Assembly: GCA_907165065.1 (NCBI GenBank)
Contig: OU015528.1
Location: forward strand, 40,229,515 to 40,293,514
Reading direction: 5' to 3'
DNA from: Caprimulgus europaeus
Taxonomy: Eukaryota; Chordata; Aves; Caprimulgiformes; Caprimulgidae
Length of the DNA stretch: 64,000 nt
Shown here: one piece after another, positions 49,294 through 62,500 of the stretch
How positions within the stretch are numbered: the first letter of the stretch is position 1
How the letters are laid out: each line of letters begins with the position of its first letter
Position numbers and translations under genes: made by a program
Notes under the pieces: generated by a model
The model's input: only the letters and a program-made list of their open reading frames with translations
Told to the model about the DNA's origin: nothing
The model's database searches: none

Positions 49294-49376
49294 ACAGCTT
49301 CCCACATTCAGTAGGACAGGTGAAAATTACCCCATATATTTTAAAATATAATCTGACAAAATATCATTCCAGAAAG
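49294..49376 (+). repeat. 83-bp direct duplication, copy 1 (partner at 50813-50895)
   Basis: Starts ACAGCTTCCCACATTCAGTA and ends ATCATTCCAGAAAG. The partner 1.5 kb downstream differs at 5 of 83 positions (about 94% identity) with no gaps, and the flanks of the two copies do not align. Confidence 0.92.
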
Positions 49377-50048
49377 GAATGGATGGATAGATTTGAAAAT
49401 GTTCAGTTAAGAAGACATGTTCAGAAAGTGATGATCATGAACACTGAGTATGAAGATTTAGGTTAAGAGGGGCAGATCTAAGAACTTTCAGTCCTAATAA
49501 TTTTGCTGCATATTCATTCACAGTTCACAGTTATATACTTCAGAACTTTAGAATTTAGATAAAAGGCATGTTCATAGCAAGGTATCTTTCTGAATTACAG
49601 TGAACTATCAAAACCACATAATTAAATAAACTTAGCATGTTGATGAAGAAATGTGTAGGAAAAAAAAAACAATAAACAGGACAGCTGGGAGTCCATTATA
49701 GATGCCATAAGGCTAGAAATATTGTAAGAAGTCTTTTAAGAAGTCAATCAATTATTTACAGTTTTGTAAAACTGGACATAAATAATGAATCCTAAACTAA
49801 GGGAACCTTTTGGTATGCTTGATTGTTACATCTAAGTCACATTGTTCAATCATTCACCTCTTACTAGCTAAAATCCATGGTGATTTAAGGTTTTGACTAA
49901 ATACAGAGTAATAAAATTTGTTCCACACTGAATCTGTGGAAAAGAAGTGAAGGTATACTCACCTACTTAGATGTTTGAGTTTTATGTCTATGAATTTTTA
50001 AAGCCCAAATTAATAATGCCTTAATCTGATCTCATCCATCACCCTTCT
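49377..50048. other. Unassigned AT-rich sequence
   Basis: No gene or repeat recognised. Confidence 0.5.
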
Positions 50049-50111
50049 CAGGAGGTTGGTCTAGAGACATTGTGAGCAACCTTCCAGACAGAATGATTCT
50101 GTGACTCTGTG
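50049..50111 (+). mobile_element. CR1 LINE 3'-end fragment
   Basis: GGAGGTTGGTCTAGAGAC, CTTCCAGACAGAATGATTC and the terminal GATTCTGTGACTCTGTG match a CR1 3' UTR and octamer tail, diverged. Only about 60 bp remain. Confidence 0.75.
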
Positions 50112-50812
50112 TTTTTAAATCCAGTAAAAAAACTAACGACAGATACAAAAAATTATGAACGTGACCTTCAACTTCTTCATATTTAAAGTGCAACATTAAT
50201 GCAACAGGGTGCTTTGGACAAATGTTGGCATGCTGACTACCTATATATTCCTTATGAAAGAGTTATCTCGGCATGAAGGCAAAGTACAAAACTGCAGATT
50301 GGGCTAGCATTGAAAACTGATGTGATTTTCTAAGAACAGAACTGATTTTAGCCATATTAAGTTTCTTTTGGTTGACATTCATTTTTTGAAATCTTCTGAG
50401 AAGAGCCGACTCAGTCAAATCTATGTGTACCTAGAAGATGAAGAGTGTATGCCACCACTAATCTCGTTTTGTATAATAGCTCAGCACTCAATGCACTTGC
50501 ACACTAAAAATGAGGCTTGGGTGTAATTTTCTCTTCTTACCCCTGCAGTATACTGTTGGAGGGAGTGCTCCACCAGCCAAGTACAGAAACTATTTTAACA
50601 TATCAAAGTAACAGAAATGAGGCAGTAAAATGACTCTTAAAGGAATCCACATCTAAACATTGGAGTCATTTCTCACAGCTGATTGCTCTGTCTGGAAGAG
50701 ATCAGACTCCTTGTTATTTGCTGAGTTTTTTGAGGTTTGGTTTCTTTCTTTTTCTTTTTTTTTTTTTTAATATATATATAGACTAGACTATATATGTTGC
50801 ATTGTTTACTAC
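50112..50812. other. Unassigned AT-rich sequence
   Basis: Nothing recognised beyond a T-rich run and short TA repeat at about 50750-50780. Confidence 0.5.
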
Positions 50813-50895
50813 ACAGCTTCCCAGATTCAGTAGGACAGGTGAAAATTATCCCATAGAGTTTAAACTATAATCTGACAAAATATCATTCCAGAAAG
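50813..50895 (+). repeat. 83-bp direct duplication, copy 2 (partner at 49294-49376)
   Basis: Second copy, ungapped, with differences concentrated in the middle (ATCCCATAGAGTTTAAACTA against ACCCCATATATTTTAAAATA). The edges are abrupt on both sides. Confidence 0.92.
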
Positions 50896-53800
50896 CTTTT
50901 TGGGGAAGATAATATTACTTGCTACTGCCATGTTACAGTTTTTGTTCTGTCAATATATCCTATGAACTTGTAGTCCTCCAAAAGAGATAGCTTTATTTTG
51001 CCATGCTTTTTGATCTCACATACTGTTGACAAGTTTAGTTTCCAGTATGCTTGGGTTTGGTCTGCTCCAGACGTGCACACACTGTGGAATCACTTCCATG
51101 AAAATTTTAGGTCAAATCAGAAATGCCTAGTGAGTTTAGACGCTTACATGATTAGGTAGCCAATAAACTAAGAAGAATTAGTGTTTTGTATTTAGACAAC
51201 TATTACCTACCTATGTTATATTTTAGCTACTTGATTCCTTTCCTTGGTTTTGAATATTATTGCTGTACAATACTTACCTTTTTTTTTTTTTTTCTGCTCT
51301 GAATTAATGTTAAAACTAAATCTTTGTGCTGCAAGTGTACCCTGTTGCATTTTACAAGCCTACTGAGAGTTTTTAAAATCATTTGCTATAGGAGAATCAT
51401 CATAGGAAATTCTGTCCTGGGAAAAAAAATATCTTGTCAGTTCACCTAATTAATTGTAACATAGTAAAGAAGATGAGAATGTATTACAGAAAGCTTAAAT
51501 GTTTTCATCCTTTCTTTTGAAAGATTAACAAAGGCATCTCAGTGTGAGAAAAACAATCCAGAGGGAGACAAGCCCTGAAGAGCTCTTGAATGCCTAAAAA
51601 GACAGAAAATCAATAATGCCCATAATTATTGGTACAGTGATTTAATGAAGTGTAAAACTTTGGTGCAACGACAAATTAAAACTCCATTAATGTCCATGGG
51701 TAATGAAGAAAAAATAAACGATTCAGAAAAAGCCACACTATATTTTTTTTCTTTTCCCATACACTGAATTCAGATTTTTTTTATTGTGTAAAAAACAGCT
51801 GAGGAAGACTTTAAATGGTAATTTTAGTGGGAATTTAAGTCTTGTTATGAAGCAAACCTAAGCACTTTTTAATATTTCCTATATGGACATACAATTTTAA
51901 AATGGTAACAAGTTTCACAGAAAAGAGTTGGAAATTAATATGAAACATACTAGAGTTAGGATAATTGAGTTCATTTCTTGAAAGTGTATTCTAAATTAGC
52001 TAACCATTTTTTTTTTTTTTTTCTTGACAGAATAAAAGGTTTTTGAAGTTACTGCCATTGAGCTTGATCCTAAGATGTAGAAAAATCTGACTGATAGTGG
52101 AAACTGGGAGGCTGGTAGTTTACATGCAGATCACAGAGGATTCTCAAAAACATTTGTTATTCATGGAGGATGAATCAGACAGCTTTGACAAATATTTGCA
52201 GTAGAATGAATGTCTTTCTTGTCTTACTCTATGATTACTGCTGGATAAGCCTTCCATTTATTTTAGGTCTTTCCTGTTTTCATAAAAACCAAGCTTCTGA
52301 CAGAGACAATATTATTTCCTGTGACATTGATACACATATTCCTTGTATTCCACATACATGTTACTAATTAATTTGGTGTGATGGATGTCAACACAGTTTA
52401 GCAATGATCCTAGAGTAGAATATTAGTCACAACTTGTTCTATCCATGCATCTTGTCTATACATGCATAATGATACTTAAATATTACAAAATTTTATTAGA
52501 TAAAGCACATCAGGTACAGCACATAAATCATTATGGACATCTAAATACTAAGAAAACAGAATGGCACCAGCAGCAGAGATAACCATTTAGCTATCAATTT
52601 AAGTAAATTGCAATAATAGGGAAGCATAGGTGGCCTGTCTTTTAGAATTTGAGTGTGTCCATGTAGAAATTATATGCTGTTAGAGTATGAAAAAATTCCA
52701 AAAAAACAACCTTTGAAAATAAGATTACAGTATTTAAACAACAGTCGACAGAGGGCCTACATGGTCTTCACATATGAATCTCACCTCTAAATAACTAGCA
52801 CATATCCTCAATTCAGATTCAGAACACTTTTCTTGATTGTCATTCTTCCATGCACTGAGGAATGCCCTCCTGGTGATGGGTGTTGTCCATGTCTTTCTCA
52901 GTAACTGCCTGTTAACCTCTTGGCAGAAGAACCCTATTTCCCCAGTGGTAGCTTGATTTTCTGTCAGACTTTGGAAAAATGCAGAAGGAAGCATCACTTG
53001 GGCAGCTGTTTCCCCTTCCTCATGGGAAAAAGGTAAAGACAGAGATAAAAATTATGCATGAGCTGAATTTGACCTGAGGCCATGCGCTAGATGGTCTTCC
53101 AAGCATACTGAAAAGAAGACAGTTAAGCACTGTAATTATAAAGACCAAGATTATAAGCAACTCTTTTTACTAATATGCCATATTTTTTTGACATTTTAAA
53201 TATCTAAAATAAGTTAAATGCAAAACCAGAAATCTCTGCTAGTGAGCATCAAATGTTTGAGGATATAGTGAGCAAAAACATTCTGCTTGCACTGTCTCTT
53301 AAACAGTTTCTGCTGTGGGGTTTGAAACTACTTGATTCTGACAGAAACCTGAGGAACAACAGAGTTAGGAGGGAAGCCATGTCTCAGCAATGAATCACGG
53401 CTCATCACAAAAAACCCTATTCCTGTGGAAAACCTCCCTTTTTCTTCCAAAGTATATGCTTCATTGATGGAAATTGCCTAAGCAATGGCATGTAAAGCCC
53501 AAAGTTACACTGTGTAATTCCTATAAAGTCAGATTTTCTATAAGAATGGAGTCTTTTTCTGAGCTTCTTTAGGTGGAAAATTCACTTTAGACATAAGTCT
53601 ACTACTTTCCTTAAGCCTTTTCCTCCAGCTCCAACAATGGATATCTCTATATATCCTGTGTTATGGTAAACCTTACAATATAACTTAAGTTGACATCATA
53701 GTGCAGAAATAGCAAAGGAAAAATTGAGGGGGGTTTTGATGTATTTCATGATTCCCTGTATACAGTCTGTGGCAAGTCATAGCTCAAGGAAAATGTTAAA

Positions 53801-54210
53801 TCTTAAATGGTTGATGTAATCTATGCAGACTTGAACAATGATTACCTATTATTTAGAAACAACAAAATTAAATAGTCTTTGTCTTTAGCTATTTGGAAAA
53901 CTATCCTCCTAAAGCCAATGCTTGACAATTACATAGAAAGCAAAACCAAAGATTTCATTCTATGTTAAATGAAACTTTTCATTCCAAAAATTTTGCTGGT
54001 GGTGTGGCACAGTAGAAAAAATATAATTAAATAAACTAGCTGCACTTGTTTAATTCAGAAAGTCCAGATAATTTAATAGAATGTAATTTGATTAAAATTC
54101 TGAACAATCAACAATACAAATATTTAGGTAGAAGTATAAAATTAGATTAAAACTGTGTCTGATCAATAGCAAAGTGATTGGATGAGTCTAACAGAACTAT
54201 CTGGTCTAAA
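50896..54210. other. Unassigned AT-rich sequence
   Basis: No gene recognised. T runs occur near 51279 and 52008. An 87-codon minus-strand stop-free run at 52734-52997 shows no family resemblance. Confidence 0.5.
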
Positions 54211-54377
54211 ACAGGTTGCCCAGAGAAGTTGTGGATATCCCTTCCCTGGAAGTGTTCAAGGCCAAGTTGGATGAGGCTTTGAGCAACCTGGTCTAACAGA
54301 AGGTGTCCCTGCTCATGGGACTGGAACTAGATGATCATTAAGATCTCTTCCTACCTATACCATTCTTTGATTCGATG
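54211..54377 (+). mobile_element. CR1 LINE 3'-end fragment
   Basis: About 167 bp: GTTGCCCAGAGAAGTTGTGG, AAGTGTTCAAGGCCAAGTTG, GGAACTAGATGATCATTAAG and a decayed octamer end (CATTCTTTGATTCGATG). It matches in reverse the 3' part of the CR1 at 58101-59550, so both are of one subfamily. Confidence 0.92.
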
Positions 54378-55023
54378 AAGCAGGTCACTGTCATAATGGG
54401 TCTGACTGTGGGTCCAACCTGACCAGTCTAGCTGCTCTCCAGCAACTGCCAGTCAGAGAAAGTTATGGGAACTCCATACAGGTTTGTTTTCTGCAGAAAA
54501 TATAGAAACATTTAAAGTCTCATCTTAATTTTTCACAGTCCAGGAGTATTGTAAATCCAAAATAATTTACCCTAACATTTTTTATTTTAATGTATTTTTT
54601 CCTTCATAAGCATGGAAACTAAATGTTCATATTAGTTTTACAATGAAGGGGTGCTTTGTATTTCTCTCATTCTCACAACTATTATAATTACAAAATATAC
54701 CAGGGAATATGTCCTAGTTATTCATCTGTTGTTAATAAAATATAATTTCTCTCAAGATTAAAGTAAACAAAGGTGTGGAAATCAAGAGGGCTTTGCAGAA
54801 CTGCAAATGGATGAATTTATTTGCTTGGTCAGAAATTTTATGTTTTCTTTCTCCTTTATTTTGTCTTTATTGTGTTTCTGATATTTTTTCTATCTGAGTT
54901 CATGAAGAAATGCATTAATTTCATAGCACCTAAAGATGTGTTTTTAATTGATTCAAAAACAGCCACAAGCATTTATTAGCCTTCAATTATTTTGTTTTCC
55001 TCCTATGTAAAACATTTAGTTTT
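54378..55023. other. Unassigned AT-rich sequence
   Basis: No gene or repeat recognised. Confidence 0.5.
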
Positions 55024-55559
55024 CACAGAATCACAGAATCACAGAATATTAGGGATTGGAAGGGACCTCGAAAGATCATCTAGTCCAATCCCCCTGCCGG
55101 AGCAGGAACACCTAGATGAGTTCACACAGGAAGGCGTCCAGGCGGGTCTTGAATGTCTCCAGAGAAGGAGACTCCACAACCCCCCTGGGCAGCCTGTTCC
55201 AGTGCTCTGTCACCCTTACTGTAAAGAAGTTCTTTCTCAAATTTAAGCGGAACCTCCTGTGTTCCAGCTTACACCCATTACCCCTTGTCCTATCATCGGT
55301 CATTACTGTGAAGAGCCTGGCCCCATCCTCCTCACACTCACCATTCAAATATTTATAAACATTAATCAGGTCCCCCCTCATCCTCCTCTTCTCCAAGCTA
55401 AAGAGGCCCAGCTCCCTCAGCCTTTCCTCATAAGGGAGATGCTCCACTCCCTTAATCATTTTGGTGGCTCTTCGCTGGACTCTCTCAAGCAGCTCCCTGT
55501 CCTTCTTGAACTGTGGGGCCCAGAACTGGACACAATATTCCAGATGTGGCCTCACCAGT
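55024..55559 (-). mobile_element. CR1 LINE, well-preserved 3' fragment, minus strand
   Basis: A 536-bp minus-strand CR1 with the octamer tail at the left (CACAGAATCACAGAAT). The minus-strand frame 55112-55555 is open for 147 codons and covers the ORF2 C-terminus from [20 protein letters not shown] through [13 protein letters not shown] to the natural end ([17 protein letters not shown]). It has no internal stops, which makes it one of the least decayed and probably youngest copies here. It begins after the RT catalytic core and has no own promoter, so it cannot act alone. Confidence 0.95.
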
Positions 55560-55667
55560 TCCCTTAAGAAAACTTGTTATTTTTTGTTTCAAGTCTGCTT
55601 GTAAAATTCATCACCATGTCTTTCTTAGTCCCATCATTTTTATAGTTGTTCAGCTTTTACTACATCT
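55560..55667. other. Short spacer between CR1 and LTR
   Basis: About 100 bp of unassigned AT-rich sequence. Confidence 0.5.
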
Positions 55668-56354
55668 TGCATGAGGTGCATTTGCTCAGATACTGGCAAT
55701 GGCACCTGTGAGAAGATGCCAGGGTTGCCCCATGTCAGACAGGGCAGGTTCCAGCTAGCTCTGAGTGAACCCCCCACAGTGCATGGTTGAGCCCCACAGC
55801 CAAGATGGTGGTGCCTCTGGAGAAGGGTATTTAAGATGGGGCAAAACACCAGAAAGCAGAGAAGAGTGAGGAAAAAAGAAAAAAGTGGGAAAAAACAGAG
55901 GGGATGTCAAGGCCAGAAGATAAGGAAATGCTCCAGGCGCAGGAGCAGGGGAAAATTGTGAGGAGGAAGGAGCTGCAGAGGGGAACTGTTAAGGACTGAC
56001 CATAACCCCTGATTCCCCATCCTCCTATGCTGTTCTGGATAGTAGGTAGAGGAGTTGGCAATGAAGAAGTGAAGTTGAGCACTGAGCTTGTGAAAGGTGG
56101 GAAGAAGCTGACATTTTAAGGTTTTTGTTCTTTTTTCTCACTACTCAAATCTATTTTAATTGGCAATAAATTTAAGAAATTTTCCCCAAGTTGAGTTTGT
56201 TTTTCCCATGATCATACTCGATAAGCAATCTCCCTGTCTTCTGAATCAGTGAGCTTTCTTACAGAATTTTTTTTTCCCCCTGTACCATTGAAGAGGAGGA
56301 GTGGGTGAGAGGCTGGATGGGCATTTGGCTGTTAGCAAGGGTTAATCCACCACA
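55668..56354 (+). mobile_element. Solo LTR, plus strand, related to 22232-23364 but without the unit array
   Basis: Its 3' end (CAATAAATTTAAG, TTTCCCCAAGTTGAG, then AATCCACCACA at 56354) is the plus-strand equivalent of the LTR at 22232-23364. It has TATTTAAG at 55828-55835 and AATAAA at 56165-56170. The downstream text (AACTGTTAAGGACTGACC, CCCCTGATTCCCCATCC) also corresponds. The repeat-unit region between the promoter and polyA site is reduced to at most one unit near 55930, giving about 687 bp rather than 1133. The left edge near 55668 (TGCATGAGG) is less certain. The flanks CATCT/CACGT match only partly. Confidence 0.85.
56165..56170 (+). promoter_or_regulatory. LTR polyadenylation signal
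   Basis: AATAAA within the LTR 55668-56354, at the position equivalent to the one at 22423-22428 (minus strand) in the longer LTR. Confidence 0.7.
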
Positions 56355-58100
56355 CACGTTTACCTCTTTCTTAAAATTATTCTTATGCTGTCTCTTGCCT
56401 ACACTTCTCAGTCTATCTGCAAGGTTTACCCTCCTTTGAATCTTGCGTTCTCTTTATTCATACAGATAATGTTAATCTCTGTGATTTGTATTCAGCTCTA
56501 CAGGACTCTGTTGCTGCACTTTTTATTTGAACTGATTAAAATAATTGTTCCATATTTCTTCCTTATGAGTCCAGTCATCTCACGTTTGATCTGGAAACGG
56601 TACAAAACCAGGTTCCTATGGAAAAGAGTGTAATAGAAAAATATCTATATAGTAATCATGACCAAAATTGTCTACCTGAAATACATGGAATTACTAAGGG
56701 AATTACTCCATTAAATGGGAATGAACTATCAAATTTAAACCCTGATGAAATGAAGATTTTAATTACATTACATTCCTGTACACAGAAGTTATTACAGGCC
56801 TTGGACCTAGTTTATGATGTACAGAATGACTGTTTCAGTAACAAATCTTAGTTTGACTGATCTGCCTTGTTCAGAGTGTTCTGACTGGGAAACTTCTTTT
56901 AGCCTTTTGTTTATTCAGAGCAAAAGCAAGGTACTTCACATCTATGTGGATAACAGATTATAAAGCTGCCCTACTTAAAACAATTTTTTTTTAAGATAGA
57001 GCTGATTCCTGTCATAGGCAATTTTATTAGAAATCTTCATCAAGATTGGAGCTTGTTTAACAACTGTGAAAATTTATATTAGGTAGGAATGACAGTGAAA
57101 AATTGTAGGGTCTGTTTGGAGCCAGCCTTTATATATAATTATTTTCACATTGATGTTTTCATGCTCATAACTATAAGTAGTGACTTTCTTTTGTTTTGCA
57201 ACCACTATTTGTTAATGTATTTAAACCAAGTTACTCTGTGATCCTGACTGGAAGACGGGTATGAATTCCAGTTGTATTGTGTTTTGCACAGTGGAGTTCT
57301 TTATTGATTATATTCCCAGCCATTGAGGTGAAAGGGAGTTTTATCTAAGGAAAATAGGATTAGGTTCATAAAAGACTTTTTTTTTTTTTAATACAGGTTA
57401 TCAAGTGAAGAAGCTTGATGGATGCTCCCTAATAAATCTGCATTGTAAAGCACACAATTTTAGATGGGATTTTCTTTTCTTCTTTAATTTAGTCTATGTT
57501 TTACTACTTGTCAAGTTATGACTTATTCTAAAATGCCATACATGTTAACTTGCCTTTCCCCAGATACAAATATACCAATTTTGACCTATTGTTAGGTAGT
57601 TTTAATAGTTTCATCTAATTAAAATTTCTTCACTTTTAACTTTTCTCCATAATTCCTGTACAATTGCATGCTCCCCTACTGCAACATTAAAACTGCAGTA
57701 TATAAGTAAACACAGCTCCAAATTTGCATTAAATAAAATTTATCATTTTTTCTTTTTCTTGCTGGCAACATGTCCTTCTCTTTCTTCATATAAAAATGAA
57801 ATCAGAGGGAAAAAAAAAGCTTCTTCCCCTGTCATATTATCCCTACCACCAATGACATGAATGGAAATTCATTAAGCATCCAGTGGCAACATGTCATGAC
57901 ATTCCTGCAGATGGATTACAGGTACCTCTCCACAATCTTTTGTATACACTAAATGACTAACCAGACTTACCTTATTTTTTATCAGGAAACCCTCAGGGCA
58001 CAAATAGAAACATCAAAAAAGTAACAGGAATCCTTTCAGAGATCAAGAAAAGGAATAAACTAAGAAAGTCAATTTGCTGATTTCAGTGATGTTTTTATTA
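56355..58100. other. Unassigned AT-rich sequence
   Basis: No gene recognised. Short stop-free runs at 56385-56851 overlap in different frames and show no family. Confidence 0.5.
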
Positions 58101-59550
58101 TAGAATCACAGAATCATAGAATGTTTAGGGTTGGAAGGGACTTTAAAGATCATCTAGTTCCAACCCCCCTGCCATCAGCAGGGACACCTTCCACTAGATC
58201 AGGTTGCTCAAAGCCTCATCCAACCTGGCCTTCAACACTTCCAGGGAGGGGGCATCCACAACTTCTCTGGGCAACCTGTTCCAGTGTCTGATCACACAGT
58301 GAAGAATTTCTTCCTAATAGCTAATCTAAACCTACCCTCTTCCAGTTTAAAGCCATTTCCTCTTGTTCTATCACTACCTGCCCTTGTAAAAAGTCCTTCC
58401 CCAGCTTTCTTGTAGGCCCCTCCAGGTACTGGAAGGCCGCTATAAGATCTCCCTGGAGCCTTCTCTTCTCCAGGCTGAACAGCCCCAACTCTTTCAGCCT
58501 GTCCTCCTAGGAGAGGTGCTTCAGCCCTCAGATCATCCTCATGGCCATCCTCGTTCTAACAGGTCCATGTCTTTCTTGTGTTGGGGGCTCCAGAACTGGA
58601 CACAGTACTCAAGGTTGGGCCTTATGAGAGCAGAGTAGAGGGGGAGAATCACTTCCCTCGACCTGCTGGCCACGCTTCTCTTGATGCAGCCCAGGACATG
58701 GTTGGCCTTCGGGGCTGCAAGCGCACATTGCCGACCCATGCTGAACTTCTCGTCTACCACCACTCCCAAGTCCGTCTCTTCAGAGCTGGTCTCAAACCAC
58801 TCATCACCCAGCCTGTATTTATGTTTGGGATTGCCCTGATCCAGGGGCAGGACCTTGCATTTGGCCTTGTTGAACTTCATGAGGTTGGCACAGGCCCACC
58901 TCTCAAGCCTCTCAAGGTCCCTCTGGATGGCATTCCGTCCCTCCAGTGTGTCAACCACACCACTCAGCTTTGTGTCGTTGGCAAACTTGCTGGGGGTGCA
59001 CTCAATCCCACTGTCCGTGTCACTGACAAAGATGTTGAACAGCACCAGCTCCAATACCAATCCTTGAGGGACACCACTCATCACCAGTTTTCACTCGGAC
59101 ATTGAGCTGTTGAGCACAACTCTTTGAGTGCGACCATCCAACCAGTTCCTTATCAACCGAGTGGTCCATCCATCAAACCCACATGTTTCCAATTTAGAGA
59201 TAAGGATGCTATGCAGGATGGTGTCAAACGCCTTGCACAAGTCTAGACAGATGACATAGTTGCTTTAGCCTTATCCAACAATGTTGTAATCCTGTCATAA
59301 TAGGCCACTCGGGCAATTTCTCTATATTCCACCCCGGTAACCCATCCTTCTTTCCACCCTCTATAGACTTTTTTTTTGATCCTAGGTTTGTTCAGAAGCT
59401 TTCTGTCCATCCATGCAGGCCTCCTGCTGTTTTTTGCCTGCCTTCCTGTTTGTTGGGATGCATCGTTCCTGGGCTTGGAGGAAGAGATCTTTGAGTATGT
59501 TCCAACTGTCCTGCACCCCTCTTTCTTCCAGGAATTCATCCCATGGTACA
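58101..59550 (-). mobile_element. CR1 LINE, minus strand, internally deleted, catalytic motif mutated
   Basis: The octamer tail is at the left (TAGAATCACAGAATCATAGAATG). Reading the minus strand from the right, about 59550-59262 covers the linker between endonuclease and RT (RRPAWMDRKLLNKP, YRGWKEG, EYREIAR). It then jumps at about 59255-59262 to [16 protein letters not shown] text in the RT palm, missing roughly 200 residues. GVPQGLVLE follows, and then [11 protein letters not shown] (58975-59000), where the family has [17 protein letters not shown] and [21 protein letters not shown] follow. The frame 59084-58539 stays open through this. The FADD-to-FAND change plus the deletion make it inactive. 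The 3' UTR is intact. Confidence 0.95.
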
Positions 59551-62500
59551 TTAATACTATTATCCTAAGGATATTCAAGTGAATTTGTAACAGCATTAAT
59601 GTTTTAATTGTAAATATTATAGTTCAGTAAAAGCTACTTTTATTTTCACAGACAGCCTTAAAACAATTAAACAGAAAATTGCAATTCTAATGAAACAGTC
59701 TGATTGATACTTATTTTGAAGCACACCTGCAAGGCTCATTCTTTCTTTTATAACTTTTCCTAGATTATTAATACTGGACTACTTCAGAGGAAAAAAAAAA
59801 AGTCAGCTGAAACAAGCAGGCAGAGTTGTAGCAGGTTTTAACTACTCATGCTTTTCTACCATTTCACTGTATAGCAGACCCAGGGTGACTTTAGAAATAA
59901 ATATGCCAATTTAGTCCTGCACATATAGCCTTAGTATCAAGAAAGCCCATATGGGACTAAAAAAGCAAATCAAGCATATAAATTCAAGTCAGAGATCTGA
60001 GTCATGACAACAGAACTGAAAAGCATAGGAAAGTTAGTAAAGATAGTGGTTTTCACTCAATAGAAATAATCTGATGTAAAAACTGATATTCCTTGTATTC
60101 CAAGCATTTGATAAAATTGACAGATTTTGTCTTCGAATGGAAAAAAAAAATACAGGTACTTATTTCCAAACTTATTATCAAATAAAAAAAATTAATGAAA
60201 GCAAAAATTAAAACATAGCATTCTTGCACTGACTCAAAGTAATATTTTACAATGAATTGCACAAGTAATCTTTCAGGCAGTGCCAAACTTGGGTGTGAGA
60301 GAAGAAAAGCAGCAGTCATTTTCAATATCTTTCAATCCTCTTCTCCCAATTTTAACATTCTTTGACATGATTCAGTAGAGAATTTTTTTCACTCCATTTT
60401 ACTTGTGATATATTTTTATATACATACACTTAGAAAATAATTTCTCAGTAAGTTATTTCAGCTAATCAGAGTAGTATACAACTGTATTATTATTTTATAG
60501 GACACGAAGTACGATGACTTTAAATTAAAGCTTGTATAAAATAATCCAGAACACATTCTGGCTTTCATCTGTTTACCAGTATTACTGTATTGATCTGTAT
60601 CGGAGGTGATCCAGCCTAAGTAGTAATTGTTCCAGGGCGTAGACAATCACCTGCTTGACTTTTTTGTGAAAAAGTAATCAGAAAAGGTACATTCCTCCCT
60701 CTGTGCATATACTGCACTGCCAGAATGGCTAATGGGGATTATTCATGTCCATGCCAAGGAGAAGAATATTCTCTAAAGCATTTTAACCTTCTTTTATGAA
60801 AGCACATTAAAAAACCTTGACTCTTACAGGGTTTTTTTTTTAATGTGATTCTTTTTGAACCTTCCCAGAGCTACTGTGCTCACACTAATAACCTATTATC
60901 ATACCCAGCCCCCCAAAAAAATCAATAAAAAGCACAGACAAATGGAAAACAAAATATCTATTGAATACTTATGTAATCATCACTGAATGGCAATCTTAGA
61001 CACCTGGCTTACTGTATATTGCCATTCATTTTGTGCTGTTATTAATTTTTTAAACTGTGGGTTCTCCACAAATATTCCTTACTATAAAATTTTCAGACAC
61101 AACAAAGCTGTAACTTCTATTGAGCTCTTTAGTCGTGAATCAGAATACACATTATTCCATGAATAAAAGACTATTATAGACAAGAATACATTTTATAGGT
61201 ATTGCATTTTATTTTTTTTAATTTTCAAAGGCAGTTACATTTATTTTCCCTTTATGGCAGTACATACAGCTTCAGTTGTAGTGAAGAAAAAAGGATTTTC
61301 TGGAAAGCCTGTAGGTAGACATTTTGATTATGAATAATGTCTTTTTTTTAAAGTAGTCACTTATTAAACAGTAACTTGCTCCAGTTATAAACATTTGAGA
61401 CTTCTTGTTTCTTCTTCTTTTTTAAAAATATATTTTAATTATTCTTTTATAGCTGCTTGTATTCATTAATTTTTTTGTAAATTTGGTATAAAATGACACC
61501 AAATCCTAGTCCTGATTCAAACATGCTTAGCACAGTCTTATTATTTTTATTCAAAACCTGACCACCTAAACCATTCCTAGTTAATAGATTTAATCAAGGA
61601 AGGAATAGAATTTTTTTCAAATGGTGAATTTATATGCTTTCATGACCATTTTACAGTCCTACCCTATGTGTTTCTCTTTACCTGTGGTCTTCAGGATACC
61701 AGTGTCTTTTCATTCTTTCACTAACAAGGGAATTATTTTTTAAAATAATTTTATCATATTATTATTTATATGACTACCTAAACGGAAGTGATTTTTTTAC
61801 TTCACTTAAAATAGAAAAAATGAACGATCTCATGACACATCATTTTCTGTGGCAGAAAGGTTTCCAATTACAAATATAGACAAATGTCAGAAATGTAAGT
61901 TATCTTCCAGCTACCAGTAAAAAGATGACAAATCATAGCCAAAAATTATATTTGGAGAGCTGAAATATTTATTAAGTTATTGATCAAACCTCTTCATAAT
62001 TCAAAGTTATTCTCTTATTAAAAATGTACTAGGTTTAGTTCCTAGTCCCCTTGCTTAAATTAAGTGAGAATCCATCAGGAAAATGCCCTTAGGGAGCACT
62101 AGGGCTTCCTAGAATGCAGAGGGATCTCTCTGGGCTGTAAAGATTATATTGAACAATTTTCGTGACATGCTGCTTCTAACTGTTTCTAGAGTGCCGGAGG
62201 AGAAAAAACCATCTCAACACTGGATTAAGCTAAAGATTTGGAAGGACTGGAAGATGCCTTTATTGCTTTCTCTCTCTCTCATATATCTCTCACATCTCTC
62301 ATATACTTTGTACATGAGTGGCACCAATTATGAATTTGGCACTGAGCAAAAATTGGGACTTGTTTTTGAGAATGTATTAAATATTTTTATTAATTATAGG
62401 TAAAAGGTATTCCTGTCCTGGGCATAGTACTTTGGGTTTGAAATCTTTAATGGTATGAACTACTGAGCTTTACTGTGAGTGTTAAACTACAGCCTGTTAC

